Shown: positions 18,656 to 27,516, counted from the first letter of the stretch. The stretch: 64,000 bases of DNA from Chryseobacterium indologenes (GCF_018362995.1 NZ_CP074372.1:1054001-1118000), one strand, 5' to 3'. The notes: generated by a model not told the origin, from the letters alone. Numbers and translations are program-made.

Positions 18656-19650
18656 ACAGAACATTTTTTTGTATAGATTCACATACCTGTGGATGTCCCG
18701 TACGTCTTGTTGCAGGAGGAGGTCCTATTCTAAAAGGAAAATCCATGATGGAACGTCGCCTTCATTTTATGAAAGAATACGACTGGATCCGGAAAGGGCT
18801 CATGTTTGAACCCCGTGGCCATGATATGATGAGTGGAAGTATTTTGTATCCGCCTTTTGACGAAGAAAACGATATCGGAGTTTTATATATTGAAACCAGC
18901 GGATGTCTTCCCATGTGCGGACACGGAACGATAGGCACAGTAACCATTGCCATAGAAGAAGGTTTGATTTTTCCTAAAATTCCCGGCAAGCTGCGCCTGG
19001 AAACACCGGCAGGACTTATTCTTATTGATTATATACAGGAAGGCAAAAAAGTAATCTCTGTAAAACTGACCAATGTAAAATCCTTTCTGTATGCTGAAAA
19101 TCTGGAAGTTGATTGTCCGGATCTCGGAGTAATAAAAGCGGATGTAGCTTATGGAGGAAACTTTTATGCGATTATAGATCCTCAGGAAAATTTCAGCGAT
19201 ATTTCCGATTTTACAGCCAGCCAACTTATTCATTATGGAAAGATGATCAGAAAATTACTCAATGACAAGTATGAATTTATTCATCCTGAAAATGAACACA
19301 TTACCGGATTAAGCCATATTCAATGGACAGGCAATCCTACAGATCCTGAAGCAAGCGGGCGAAATGCTGTTTTAGTGGGAGAGAATGCTTTGGACCGTTC
19401 ACCATGCGGAACAGGTACCTCTGCAAGAATGGCTCAATGGTATGCTAAAGGAAAATTAAAAGAAGACGAAGAGTTTATCCATGAAAGCTATATCGGATCC
19501 CAGTTTATCGGGAGAATTGAAGGAACGGCTACTGTTGGCGGTAAACCGGCAATTATCCCTTCAGTAGAAGGCTGGGCAAGAATCACCGGTTATAATCATA
19601 TTATTATTGATGATGAAGATCCTTATTGGCAGGGATTTCAGGTTATGTAA
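18652..19650 (+). CDS. 4-hydroxyproline 2-epimerase (proline racemase family)
   Basis: A 332-residue member of the proline racemase family. Both catalytic cysteines are present, Cys89 in MCGHGTIG and Cys252 in SPCGTGTSAR, so it is an epimerase or racemase and not the trans-3-hydroxyproline dehydratase, which has Thr at one site. The N-terminus HTCGCPVRLVAGGGP also fits the hydroxyproline group. It converts trans-4-hydroxy-L-proline, abundant in collagen, to cis-4-hydroxy-D-proline. It is tightly packed in the operon. Confidence 0.94.
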   Translation: MNRTFFCIDSHTCGCPVRLVAGGGPILKGKSMMERRLHFMKEYDWIRKGLMFEPRGHDMMSGSILYPPFDEENDIGVLYIETSGCLPMCGHGTIGTVTIAIEEGLIFPKIPGKLRLETPAGLILIDYIQEGKKVISVKLTNVKSFLYAENLEVDCPDLGVIKADVAYGGNFYAIIDPQENFSDISDFTASQLIHYGKMIRKLLNDKYEFIHPENEHITGLSHIQWTGNPTDPEASGRNAVLVGENALDRSPCGTGTSARMAQWYAKGKLKEDEEFIHESYIGSQFIGRIEGTATVGGKPAIIPSVEGWARITGYNHIIIDDEDPYWQGFQVM

Positions 19651-19658
19651 ACACACAT

Positions 19659-20924
19659 ATGACACAGAATAAAGGAAAAGCACTCATTATTGGTGCAGGA
19701 ATAGCAGGATTGAGCTCCGCCTATTACCTTTTAGAGAAAGGCTGGAGTGTAGAAATTCTGGAGCAGAACGATCTTACCAACAATTGTTCTTATGGCAATG
19801 CAGGAATGATTGTACCCAGCCACTTTACTCCGTTAGCAGCACCAGGTGTTGTGGCACAAGGAATCCGCTGGATGTTTGATAGCAAAAGTCCGTTTTATGT
19901 AAGGCCTTCATTGAATTCTGATCTTTTTTCCTGGGGGATAAAATTCTTAAAACACTCCAACCAAAAGCATGTGGACCGCTCAGCAACAGCCATCAGAGAC
20001 CTTAATCTGGCGAGCAGCATCCTCTACAACGAGATTGCCTCAAAGAATGAATTTGATTTTGAGCTTAATCAGAATGGCATTTTAATGCTTTATAAAACAG
20101 AGAAAGTTGCAGAAGAAGAGATAGAGCTTGCTCACAAAGCAACCAGGATGGGATTACCCGTTGATATTCTGGATAAAAAAGATATTCAGGAACTTGAACC
20201 CAATGTTCAATTGGATGTTATCGGAGGGGTCAATTACAAATGTGATGGCCACATGAATCCCATGAAACTGATGAAGCAGATGATCTCTTATCTTAAAAAT
20301 AAGGGCGTCATTTTTCATACTCATCATAAAGTAACAGGTTTTGAAACATCAGGAAGCATGATTAAAGCCATCATTGCCAATGATAAAAAGTTTACAGCAG
20401 ACCGTTTCTTCATGACCGGAGGCTCATTTCTCCCTGAACTGGCTCAGAAGGCAGGAATCAAAATTCAGTTAATGCCAGGAAAAGGATATTCTTTCATGCA
20501 TACCCCTGAAAATCCGGTCAATACCCTAAACCATGCTGCTTTATTACTGGAAGCAAGAGTGGCTGTAACTCCTATGAATGGGCAGATCCGTTTCGGTGGA
20601 ACGATGGAACTGGCTTCCCATCATGATAAAATTAACATGAAAAGAGTAGAAGGTATCGTCCGGTCTATTCCTCAATATTTACCTGACTTTCAGATTGAAA
20701 AACCCAAAGAATCTGAAATCTGGTTCGGCTACAGACCCTGTGCTCCGGATGGGCTGCCTTATCTGGGACAGTCTTCCAAACTCAAAAACCTGATTATTGC
20801 AGGCGGCGGTGGTATGATGGGTTTAAGTTTAGGACCCATCTTTGGAAAAACAGTGTCAGAACTTGCCAATGACCAAAAGCCAACGGTTGAGATAAAGATA
20901 TTCAACCCTGAAAGATTTAATTAA
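19659..20924 (+). CDS. D-hydroxyproline dehydrogenase (DadA-like FAD oxidoreductase)
   Basis: A 421-residue DAO/DadA-family flavoprotein with the FAD motif IIGAGIAGLSSAYYL at the N-terminus and the C-terminal GYRPCAPDGLPYLG and GGGGMMGLSLGP motifs. It should oxidise cis-4-hydroxy-D-proline to pyrroline-4-hydroxy-2-carboxylate and pass electrons to the quinone pool. The ATG at 19659 was chosen; a TTG at 19626 would add 11 residues overlapping the epimerase gene and gives no better Rossmann start. It is the last gene of the catabolic operon. Confidence 0.92.
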   Translation: MTQNKGKALIIGAGIAGLSSAYYLLEKGWSVEILEQNDLTNNCSYGNAGMIVPSHFTPLAAPGVVAQGIRWMFDSKSPFYVRPSLNSDLFSWGIKFLKHSNQKHVDRSATAIRDLNLASSILYNEIASKNEFDFELNQNGILMLYKTEKVAEEEIELAHKATRMGLPVDILDKKDIQELEPNVQLDVIGGVNYKCDGHMNPMKLMKQMISYLKNKGVIFHTHHKVTGFETSGSMIKAIIANDKKFTADRFFMTGGSFLPELAQKAGIKIQLMPGKGYSFMHTPENPVNTLNHAALLLEARVAVTPMNGQIRFGGTMELASHHDKINMKRVEGIVRSIPQYLPDFQIEKPKESEIWFGYRPCAPDGLPYLGQSSKLKNLIIAGGGGMMGLSLGPIFGKTVSELANDQKPTVEIKIFNPERFN

Positions 20925-21005
20925 AAAACATCACATAAAACACAAAATTAAGCCAAAAACAATTTGATTATTCAAATAATTTATTAACAACCAAATCCAA
21001 AATTT

Positions 21006-23153
21006 ATGAAAAAATTTAAATTACTAGTACTTGTTTCCCTGTTTCCAATAATAGGTTTTGCGCAAGAAAACAGACCTCGTGAGTGTAAAGCAGATGAAAT
21101 GATGAAAAAACATTTTGAACTGCACCCTAAATCTAAGGCTGAATATGAAAATTTTGAGAAATACACCCAAGATTTCGTAAGAAAAATGGGATCAGACAAA
21201 AATTCATCGAATAATAGGATCAACAATCCAACCTACATCATCCCTGTGGTTTTTCATGTGTATGGAGAATCTCAGAGTAATGTAAAAGTAAATTACCAAA
21301 AAGTAGTTGATTTACTGGAACAAATCAACTTAAATTTCAATGGAATTAACACGGATTCAAATACTGTGGATCCTGATTTCCAATCTATCAGATCAGCATT
21401 AAGTATTGAATTCCGATTAGCTAAAATTGATCCAACCGGAAAAGCAACAAGCGGAGTGGTATTTCACCCTTTCAAAGGGGGATATGGCAACGGAGGTGGA
21501 TATGATGCACAAATTGGCACAGATGCATGGGATAATATAAAGTATATGAATGTGTATATTCAAAATGACCTATATGCTAATAAAGATTTATATCAATCAG
21601 GAGTTGCCTGGTATCCGGATTCATACATGACTTCAGTAAATACAGCCAGAGTTGTTTATAATGGACGTTATATATTTAATGCTGCAGGAACAGTGGCTTC
21701 AAACGAGTTTTCTGATACATTTACTCATGAATTCGGGCATTGGTTAAATCTTCAACACACATTTAACGTTCCATGTTCAACTGCAAACCCCACTAATGAT
21801 GGTGATGGAGTTGCTGACACCCCTGTAGAAAATACTTCTTCCGGATTAGGATGTTCAGCTGGAAACAATTGTCTTGGACAAAAAGTAAACGTTGAAAACT
21901 ATATGGGATACAATGGTTCTTCCGGTTGTTATAAAATGTTTACCAATGGACAGGTTAACAGAATGCTGGCTGCATTAAACCATCCTTCGCGAATGAATTT
22001 ATGGCAGCCTGCCAACTTAGCCGCAACCGGAGTTGCCAATACTCCACCTAGATTAACCCTTAGCAACAGTACATTTACAGAGAACTTAAACAATAATGGA
22101 GCGGTGTCATTAGATGGAACAGTAGCATCTGCCCCTACATCAACGATTACGCTAAAAGGAGCAACATTTGCCGTACCCAATGGAACAAATCTTACTGCAG
22201 GAACACATTTCACTTCTTCATTACCAGCAGGATTAACAGCAGCTATAGCGGTTACAAGCCCTACTACTGCTACACTTACCATAAATGGTGCGGCAACCAG
22301 TCATCCTAAAAGTCAGGTCCTGAATTCATCAATTACGTTCCTGAATCCGGCTATAACAGGAGGCATAACTTCATTAGGATCGACGACAGCTCTGGCATTA
22401 ACTTTTTCTTACAAAGATCCCTATAAAATAGTTACAGGAACTCCTCTGGAAAGTTATGCCAACCCAACACCAACAACAGTAACCACCAACTCCGGGGCAA
22501 CTTGGAAATATTTTATCATTAACCCGGAGCTTAGTGATGATGCAGGGTATGGCGCCTGGTACTATGGAGCCAATCAATTAAAATTGGAAACTTATTGGAA
22601 AGGATTAGTTTGCCAAACAGGAACACGAAATATCAGTTTAATTCCGGCTTGCACCACTATAACTAATGCAAATAATATAGGTTACCCAATTGGTACTCCC
22701 GGACAACTTGACGTGTACACTCCTACATACACTAACTGGTCTGGCCAAACCGCTTATGTTGGTTTTAGAAACCAATTCGAGGGCTATAATATTAACGGCT
22801 ATTTCAAACTAACTGTTGGGGCCAATGGTTCAGGTTATTCTGTCAGTGAGTTTAGATACAATACACAGCCAAATGGCAGTATTACAACCCCTTGTGCATT
22901 ATCATTATCCACTACAGACGTTGATACAGCAAACTCAGAAACTTCTATCTATCCAAATCCGGTTTCTGATGTATTAAATATTAAAACAAAAGGGAACATC
23001 AAATCAATTTCTGTTTATGATATGTTTGGAAGAAAAATGAATGCTAAAGTTACGGGGGATAAAGTTGATGTTAAACACTTCCTAAGCGGAACTTATTTAA
23101 TTGATATTGAAACTTCTTTAGGGAAATCTTCACAAAAATTCATTAAAAAATAG
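21006..23153 (+). CDS. Secreted M43 zinc metalloprotease with T9SS sorting domain
   Basis: A 715-residue exported protease. A signal peptide (cleavage near IGFAQ) and a propeptide are followed by a pappalysin-type M43 catalytic domain with the zinc motif THEFGHWLNLQH near residue 240 and a downstream Met-turn region. A Ser/Thr-rich beta domain (about 345-480), a further beta domain, and a C-terminal type A type IX secretion sorting domain (YPNPVSDVLNI to FIKK, about 638-715) follow. It should be secreted or displayed at the surface. It lies 81 bases after the hydroxyproline operon on the same strand. A role in breaking down collagen or gelatin is plausible but inferred from position. Codons are more AT-rich than in its neighbours. 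Confidence 0.93.
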   Translation: MKKFKLLVLVSLFPIIGFAQENRPRECKADEMMKKHFELHPKSKAEYENFEKYTQDFVRKMGSDKNSSNNRINNPTYIIPVVFHVYGESQSNVKVNYQKVVDLLEQINLNFNGINTDSNTVDPDFQSIRSALSIEFRLAKIDPTGKATSGVVFHPFKGGYGNGGGYDAQIGTDAWDNIKYMNVYIQNDLYANKDLYQSGVAWYPDSYMTSVNTARVVYNGRYIFNAAGTVASNEFSDTFTHEFGHWLNLQHTFNVPCSTANPTNDGDGVADTPVENTSSGLGCSAGNNCLGQKVNVENYMGYNGSSGCYKMFTNGQVNRMLAALNHPSRMNLWQPANLAATGVANTPPRLTLSNSTFTENLNNNGAVSLDGTVASAPTSTITLKGATFAVPNGTNLTAGTHFTSSLPAGLTAAIAVTSPTTATLTINGAATSHPKSQVLNSSITFLNPAITGGITSLGSTTALALTFSYKDPYKIVTGTPLESYANPTPTTVTTNSGATWKYFIINPELSDDAGYGAWYYGANQLKLETYWKGLVCQTGTRNISLIPACTTITNANNIGYPIGTPGQLDVYTPTYTNWSGQTAYVGFRNQFEGYNINGYFKLTVGANGSGYSVSEFRYNTQPNGSITTPCALSLSTTDVDTANSETSIYPNPVSDVLNIKTKGNIKSISVYDMFGRKMNAKVTGDKVDVKHFLSGTYLIDIETSLGKSSQKFIKK

Positions 23154-23262
23154 GATCAAACGCTAAGAAACGAACAAGCTGTATTCTTGATATAAACTTT
23201 TTAAATAACAAAACACTTTTCTCAGAAATATGAATAATAGCTTAGTATTCATATGCAGTTGA

Positions 23263-23290
23263 TTGGGCTTCATTGTAAGCCCAATTTTTT
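23263..23290 (+). terminator. Intrinsic terminator after the M43 protease
   Basis: The perfect stem TTGGGCTT / AAGCCCAA has a six-base loop and is followed by TTTTTT. Confidence 0.8.
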
Positions 23291-23349
23291 ATTATATAGG
23301 TTCAGTTTCTGGTTTATTTGTGTACTTTTATTCTGTAATTACAATTCCA

Positions 23350-23841
23350 ATGCATTATAAAAACGACACCATCATCATCCGCGAATTTACACCTGAAGAA
23401 TTTCCTTTGTTTTCCACTCTTTTTGAAAATGAGAATGTTACCCGCTATCTGCCTTATAAAACTCCTGAAGAATATAAAGAAATGTTCGACAAAGCAGTGG
23501 CAGATTATGAAACAGGACCCTTCAGCAGATGGGGAATATTCAACACTCAGAATAATGATTTTGTAGGAATGTGCCTGGCCAGAATCTTCCTTGATAATCC
23601 GAACCAGCTGGAAATAGGATATACTTTAGGAGAAAATTACTGGGGAAAAGGTCTTGGAACTGAGGTTTGTAAAGCGCTTGTTGAGTATTGTTTATCATTA
23701 AATCATCACAAAGATATCGTTGCTGTAACCGATCTTGATAATATAGGTTCTCAGAAAGTTCTTCTGAACAACAAGTTTAAAAGAATTGAAAACCTAAAAC
23801 GGGAAGATAGAGAACTGGCTTACTTTATATTACAGAAATAG
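23350..23841 (+). CDS. GNAT-family N-acetyltransferase (RimJ/RimL-like)
   Basis: A 163-residue acetyltransferase of the Acetyltransf_3 group: IIIREFTPEEF at the start, LEIGYTLGENYWGKGLGTE as the acetyl-CoA pyrophosphate loop, and VTDLDNIGSQKVLLNNKF at the end. The substrate is unknown; relatives acetylate ribosomal protein N-termini or small amines. The ATG at 23350 was chosen because an upstream in-frame TTG at 23263 lies inside the terminator hairpin of the preceding gene. Confidence 0.88.
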   Translation: MHYKNDTIIIREFTPEEFPLFSTLFENENVTRYLPYKTPEEYKEMFDKAVADYETGPFSRWGIFNTQNNDFVGMCLARIFLDNPNQLEIGYTLGENYWGKGLGTEVCKALVEYCLSLNHHKDIVAVTDLDNIGSQKVLLNNKFKRIENLKREDRELAYFILQK

Positions 23842-23876
23842 TAACAGATCCTGATCCTTAGAACCGGAGGTCCGCA

Positions 23877-23933
23877 AATTCCCCTCCTTTGGAGGGGTGG
23901 CGAAAATTCAAAGAATTTTTGACGGGGTGGTTT
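23877..23933. repeat. Dispersed 57-bp palindromic element, copy 2 (inverted)
   Basis: It begins AATTCCCCTCC, has the GGAGGGGTGG arm and the central AAAATTCAAAGAATTTTT palindrome, and ends GACGGGGTGGTTT. This is the reverse complement of the elements at 8878 and 33778. Confidence 0.75.
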
Positions 23934-24034
23934 TCAACTTTCACTATTAACATCCCTTTTGTAAGTGAGCTACATCAAAGCCTTCCACGGAAAACATTTC
24001 ATTTATCAGATATTTATCATAACTTGCAGAAATT

Positions 24035-24451
24035 ATGATGTCAAAACGTTGCAAATACGCGCTTAAAGCAATGGTCAGATTAGCAAGGAATTATAACCAG
24101 GGCTTTCTGCCAACCTCTGTTATTGCACAAGATGAGAACATCCCGAAAAAATTTCTTGAACAAATCCTTCTTGAACTTAAAAGAGCCAAACTTGTCAACA
24201 GCAAACAGGGCAAAGTAGGAGGGTACTATTTACTGAAATCACCCGATGAAGTTTCACTAGCAGACATTTACCGCATTTTTGACGGCCCAATTGCATTAAC
24301 TCCATGTGTCTCTTTAAACTTTTACGAAGCTTGTGATGATTGTGTAGATGAAGCAGTCTGTTACCTCAGAAAAGAATTAATGATCGTTCGTGAAAAGACC
24401 AGAACAAGCATGATGGAGGCTACTCTGACTAAGTTTATTACTCAAGAATAA
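24035..24451 (+). CDS. Rrf2-family transcriptional regulator (CymR-like)
   Basis: A 138-residue winged-helix regulator of the Rrf2 family (RCKYALKAMVRLAR at the start, KKFLEQILLELKRAKLV recognition region, GKVGGYYLLKSP wing). It has cysteines near residues 89-106 (CVSLNFYEACDDCVDEAVC). These do not match the IscR spacing clearly, so Fe-S binding is possible but unproven. It lies immediately upstream of the sulfate assimilation operon, so a CymR-like cysteine or sulfur-status regulator is the best guess. A second ATG at 24038 is also possible. Confidence 0.9.
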   Translation: MMSKRCKYALKAMVRLARNYNQGFLPTSVIAQDENIPKKFLEQILLELKRAKLVNSKQGKVGGYYLLKSPDEVSLADIYRIFDGPIALTPCVSLNFYEACDDCVDEAVCYLRKELMIVREKTRTSMMEATLTKFITQE

Positions 24452-24467
24452 ATTTTTTTTATTTAAA

Positions 24468-24486
24468 TCCTACTATTTTGATAGGA
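24468..24486. promoter_or_regulatory. Candidate Rrf2 operator upstream of cysH
   Basis: TCCTACTATTTTGATAGGA is an imperfect palindrome (outer five bases of each arm pair perfectly). It overlaps the -33 region of the cysH promoter and sits between the Rrf2 gene and its probable target operon. Binding is inferred. Confidence 0.4.
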
Positions 24487-24510
24487 GTTATAGAATTTTG
24501 TATATATTTG
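24478..24510 (+). promoter_or_regulatory. Bacteroidota promoter of the cys operon
   Basis: TTG at 24478-24480 (-33) and TATATTTG at 24503-24510 (-7, consensus TAnnTTTG) are 22 bases apart. They leave about 18-20 bases of leader before the cysH ATG at 24534. Confidence 0.6.
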
Positions 24511-24533
24511 CAGGACTTAAATCTCAATTCAAA

Positions 24534-25247
24534 ATGGAAAACAGTCTGAAAAATGAATACGAAAACCTTTTGAGAGAGGCTGCTGAAGCTTCTTTTCAAA
24601 CTAATGGACTGCAAATACTGGCTGAAAGATTTCCGGATAAAGTGATCTTTTCAACCAGCTTCAGTTACGAAGATCAGGTGATCACTCATCTGATAAAAGA
24701 TTTAAATATTGAAATTTTTACCCTGGATACAGGAAGGCTTTTTGAGCAGACCTACGAAACCTGGACTTCCACAAAAGCTTTCTTCAAAAAGAACATCAAA
24801 GCCTATTATCCGGATATGGAAGAGCTCAGAGAGTTTGTAACTGAAAACGGGCCTGATTCTTTTTATCAGTCTGTTGAAAAAAGGAAAGCGTGCTGTAACA
24901 TCCGTAAGGTTCATCCATTAAGAAAAGCACTGAAAGGTTATAAAGTATGGATTACCGGTCTTAGATCCGAACATTCCCCAAACCGGCAGAATATGCCCCA
25001 GCTGGAATGGGATCAGGATAATAAGATCATAAAATTCCATCCCATCCTTCACTGGACAACAGAACAGGTGACAGAATACGTGAAAAATCATCATTTACCC
25101 TACAATCACCTTCACAAGAAAGGATTTGTAAGCATAGGATGTGAACCCTGTACCAGGGCGATTAAAGAAGGGGAAGATTTCAGGGCAGGGCGATGGTGGT
25201 GGGAAGATGCCAACAAAAAAGAATGCGGTCTGCATATTCATCAATAA
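24534..25247 (+). CDS. cysH: Fe-S assimilatory adenylylsulfate (APS) reductase
   Basis: A 237-residue PAPS/APS reductase with the PP-loop-like FSTSFSYEDQVI segment. Two cysteine pairs, Cys120-Cys121 (KACCNIRK) and Cys203/Cys206 (GCEPC), are the [4Fe-4S] ligands that mark APS reductases. The catalytic cysteine is in the C-terminal ECGLH (Cys231). It therefore probably reduces APS directly to sulfite with thioredoxin, which fits the absence of a cysC APS kinase in the cluster. The ATG at 24534 is used because the upstream TTG lies before the -7 box. Confidence 0.93.
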   Translation: MENSLKNEYENLLREAAEASFQTNGLQILAERFPDKVIFSTSFSYEDQVITHLIKDLNIEIFTLDTGRLFEQTYETWTSTKAFFKKNIKAYYPDMEELREFVTENGPDSFYQSVEKRKACCNIRKVHPLRKALKGYKVWITGLRSEHSPNRQNMPQLEWDQDNKIIKFHPILHWTTEQVTEYVKNHHLPYNHLHKKGFVSIGCEPCTRAIKEGEDFRAGRWWWEDANKKECGLHIHQ

Positions 25248-25258
25248 AAAAGAAAAAC

Positions 25259-26167
25259 ATGTCAATACAGCAGTTAAACTATTTAGATCAGTTAGAAGCC
25301 GAATCTATTTATATATTAAGAGAAGTAGCAGGCCAATTTGAACGTCCGGCTTTATTATTCAGTGGAGGGAAAGACAGTATTGTACTGGCTCACCTGGCAA
25401 GGAAAGCATTTTTTCACGGGAAAATCCCTTTCACATTTGTTCATGTGGACACAGGGCACAACTTTCCGGAGGTGTTGGATTTCCGTGATCAGCTGGTAAA
25501 GCAGTTAGATGTTAATCTTGCTGTGAGAAAAGTGGAAGACACTATCAAAAGTAAAAAACTCACCGAGGCTAAAGGTAAATTTCCAAGCAGAAACTGGCTG
25601 CAAACCTATACACTTCTTGATACCATTGAAGAATTTGAATTTGATGCCTGTATCGGAGGAGCCAGAAGAGACGAAGAAAAAGCCCGCGCCAAGGAAAGAA
25701 TATTTTCAGTTCGTGATGAATTCGGACAATGGGATCCCAAACTTCAGCGTCCTGAGTTGTGGAATATCTTTAACGGAAAAATCCACAAAGGAGAAAATGT
25801 AAGAGTTTTCCCTATCAGCAACTGGACAGAACTTGATATCTGGAATTATATCCGAAGAGAAAAAATTGAACTTCCTTCTATTTATTTCTCGCATGAAAGG
25901 GAAGTGGTAGATTTTAACGGCCAGTGGCTTGCCAATTCTTCACATGTTGTATTAGAACCTGAAGATATCATCACTACCAAAAAAATACGCTACCGTACCG
26001 TAGGAGACATGACCTGTACCGCAGCAGTAGAATCCAATGCAGTGACAATAGATGCCGTAATTGAAGAAATTGTAGCGACCAGAATTTCAGAACGTGGGGA
26101 AACAAGAATTGACGACAGAGTGACAGAAGCCGCTATGGAGGACAGAAAAAAAGGAGGCTACTTTTAG
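25259..26167 (+). CDS. cysD: Sulfate adenylyltransferase small subunit
   Basis: A 302-residue ATP sulfurylase catalytic subunit of the PP-loop family: FSGGKDSIVLAHLA ATP motif, VHVDTGHNFPEV, and the ACIGGARRDEEKARAKERIFS hallmark segment, ending GRTEAAMEDRKKGGYF-like (VTEAAMEDRKKGGYF). With CysN it makes APS from sulfate and ATP. The start at 25259 (MSIQQLNYLD) follows cysH by 11 bases; a longer reading from 25193 would overlap cysH and lacks similarity. Confidence 0.96.
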   Translation: MSIQQLNYLDQLEAESIYILREVAGQFERPALLFSGGKDSIVLAHLARKAFFHGKIPFTFVHVDTGHNFPEVLDFRDQLVKQLDVNLAVRKVEDTIKSKKLTEAKGKFPSRNWLQTYTLLDTIEEFEFDACIGGARRDEEKARAKERIFSVRDEFGQWDPKLQRPELWNIFNGKIHKGENVRVFPISNWTELDIWNYIRREKIELPSIYFSHEREVVDFNGQWLANSSHVVLEPEDIITTKKIRYRTVGDMTCTAAVESNAVTIDAVIEEIVATRISERGETRIDDRVTEAAMEDRKKGGYF

Positions 26168-26178
26168 ATAAGCAATCA

Positions 26179-26242
26179 GCAATGAGTAATAAGTAATAGA
26201 ACAGACAACTTTACTCCTTAACGACAGAACATTACTCATTGC
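26179..26242. repeat. Inverted repeat inside the cys operon
   Basis: The arms GCAATGAGTAAT (26179-26190) and ATTACTCATTGC (26231-26242) are perfect 12-bp complements. A further ATTACTCATT follows the right arm. They lie in the 106-base gap between cysD and cysN, the largest gap in this part of the operon, and could form an mRNA stem. Confidence 0.65.
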
Positions 26243-26273
26243 CCCATTACTCATTATTTATAATTAAAATCGG

Positions 26274-27512
26274 ATGGATATATTAAGATTTATAACAGCA
26301 GGAAGCGTAGATGACGGAAAAAGTACCCTTATCGGCAGACTGCTTTACGATAGCAAAAGTATTTTGCAGGACCAGTTGGAAGTTCTTGAAAAACATTCCA
26401 AAAATAAAAATGAAGATGGGGTAGACCTTGCCCTTTTAACGGATGGTCTTCGCGCAGAAAGAGAACAGGGAATCACCATTGATGTTGCCTACCGTTATTT
26501 TTCAACAGCAAAAAGAAAATTTATCATCGCTGATGCACCCGGCCACGTGCAGTATACGCGTAATATGATTACCGGAGCATCAAACTCTGATCTGATGGTT
26601 ATCCTGATCGATGCAAGAAAAGGAGTGATTGAACAGACCAAAAGACATTCTATCATCGCTTCTTTATTACAATTAAAGAAAGTGGCTGTAGCCATCAATA
26701 AAATGGATATGGTAGATTATTCGGAAGAAGTTTTTGAATCCATTAAATCTGAATATTCAAAAATTGCAGAAAATCTGGGATTAAACGATGTCACTTATTT
26801 CCCCATTTCAGCATTGAAAGGAGATAATATCGTTTCAAAATCCTCCAGAACAGATTGGTACAAAGGAAATTCACTTCTTGAATATCTTGAAGAAGTAACC
26901 CTGAATGAAGAAAAAAACAATGGAAACCGTTTTCAGGTTCAGTATGTTATTCGTCCTCAGACCGAAGAACTGCACGATTACAGAGGATACGCCGGACAAA
27001 TATTAAGTGGAAAATTCACAAAAGGAGACAAAATCCATATTCTTCCGGCAGATCTCACCACTGAAATTACTAAAATTGAGATCAATGGTATTGAAAAAGA
27101 AGAAGCTTTTGAAGGGCAGCCTGCAGTGATCCATCTTGCTCATGATGTAGATGTCAGCAGAGGAGATATTTTTGTCACGGCAGAACAGATTCCAGCTGTT
27201 GAAAAAGACCTTCAGGTTTTGTTATGCTGGCTTGATCAGAAACCGTTACAGCCAGGGAATAAATACCTTCTGCAGCAGAATAGCAGACTTGTGAAAGCAA
27301 TTGTTAAAGAGGTAGATTACAAGATCAATGTTAACACCCTGATCCATGAACAGGCAGACAGCGAAATTAAACTGAATGAAATTGTAAAAGTTACCCTGCG
27401 AACGGCACAGCCTTTGGTCTATGACAGCTTTACCCATAATAAAACAACGGGTTCTGCCATTTTGGTGGATGAAACGTCCAATTCAACGGTAGCAGCCTGT
27501 ATAATTCAATAA
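26274..27512 (+). CDS. cysN: Sulfate adenylyltransferase large subunit (GTPase)
   Basis: A 412-residue EF-Tu-like GTPase subunit of ATP sulfurylase. The G1 motif is GSVDDGKST, the switch region EREQGITIDVAYRYF, G3 DAPGH and G4 NKMD; two beta-barrel domains follow. GTP hydrolysis drives APS formation by CysD. It is shorter than enteric CysN, with no fused CysC kinase domain, consistent with direct APS reduction by CysH. Confidence 0.95.
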   Translation: MDILRFITAGSVDDGKSTLIGRLLYDSKSILQDQLEVLEKHSKNKNEDGVDLALLTDGLRAEREQGITIDVAYRYFSTAKRKFIIADAPGHVQYTRNMITGASNSDLMVILIDARKGVIEQTKRHSIIASLLQLKKVAVAINKMDMVDYSEEVFESIKSEYSKIAENLGLNDVTYFPISALKGDNIVSKSSRTDWYKGNSLLEYLEEVTLNEEKNNGNRFQVQYVIRPQTEELHDYRGYAGQILSGKFTKGDKIHILPADLTTEITKIEINGIEKEEAFEGQPAVIHLAHDVDVSRGDIFVTAEQIPAVEKDLQVLLCWLDQKPLQPGNKYLLQQNSRLVKAIVKEVDYKINVNTLIHEQADSEIKLNEIVKVTLRTAQPLVYDSFTHNKTTGSAILVDETSNSTVAACIIQ

Positions 27513-27516
27513 AAAA

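Noticed and set aside
18652-19650. Reading the epimerase as a trans-3-hydroxyproline dehydratase or plain proline racemase
   Set aside because: Both catalytic cysteines are present, which excludes the dehydratase type, and the operon partners fit 4-hydroxyproline rather than proline.
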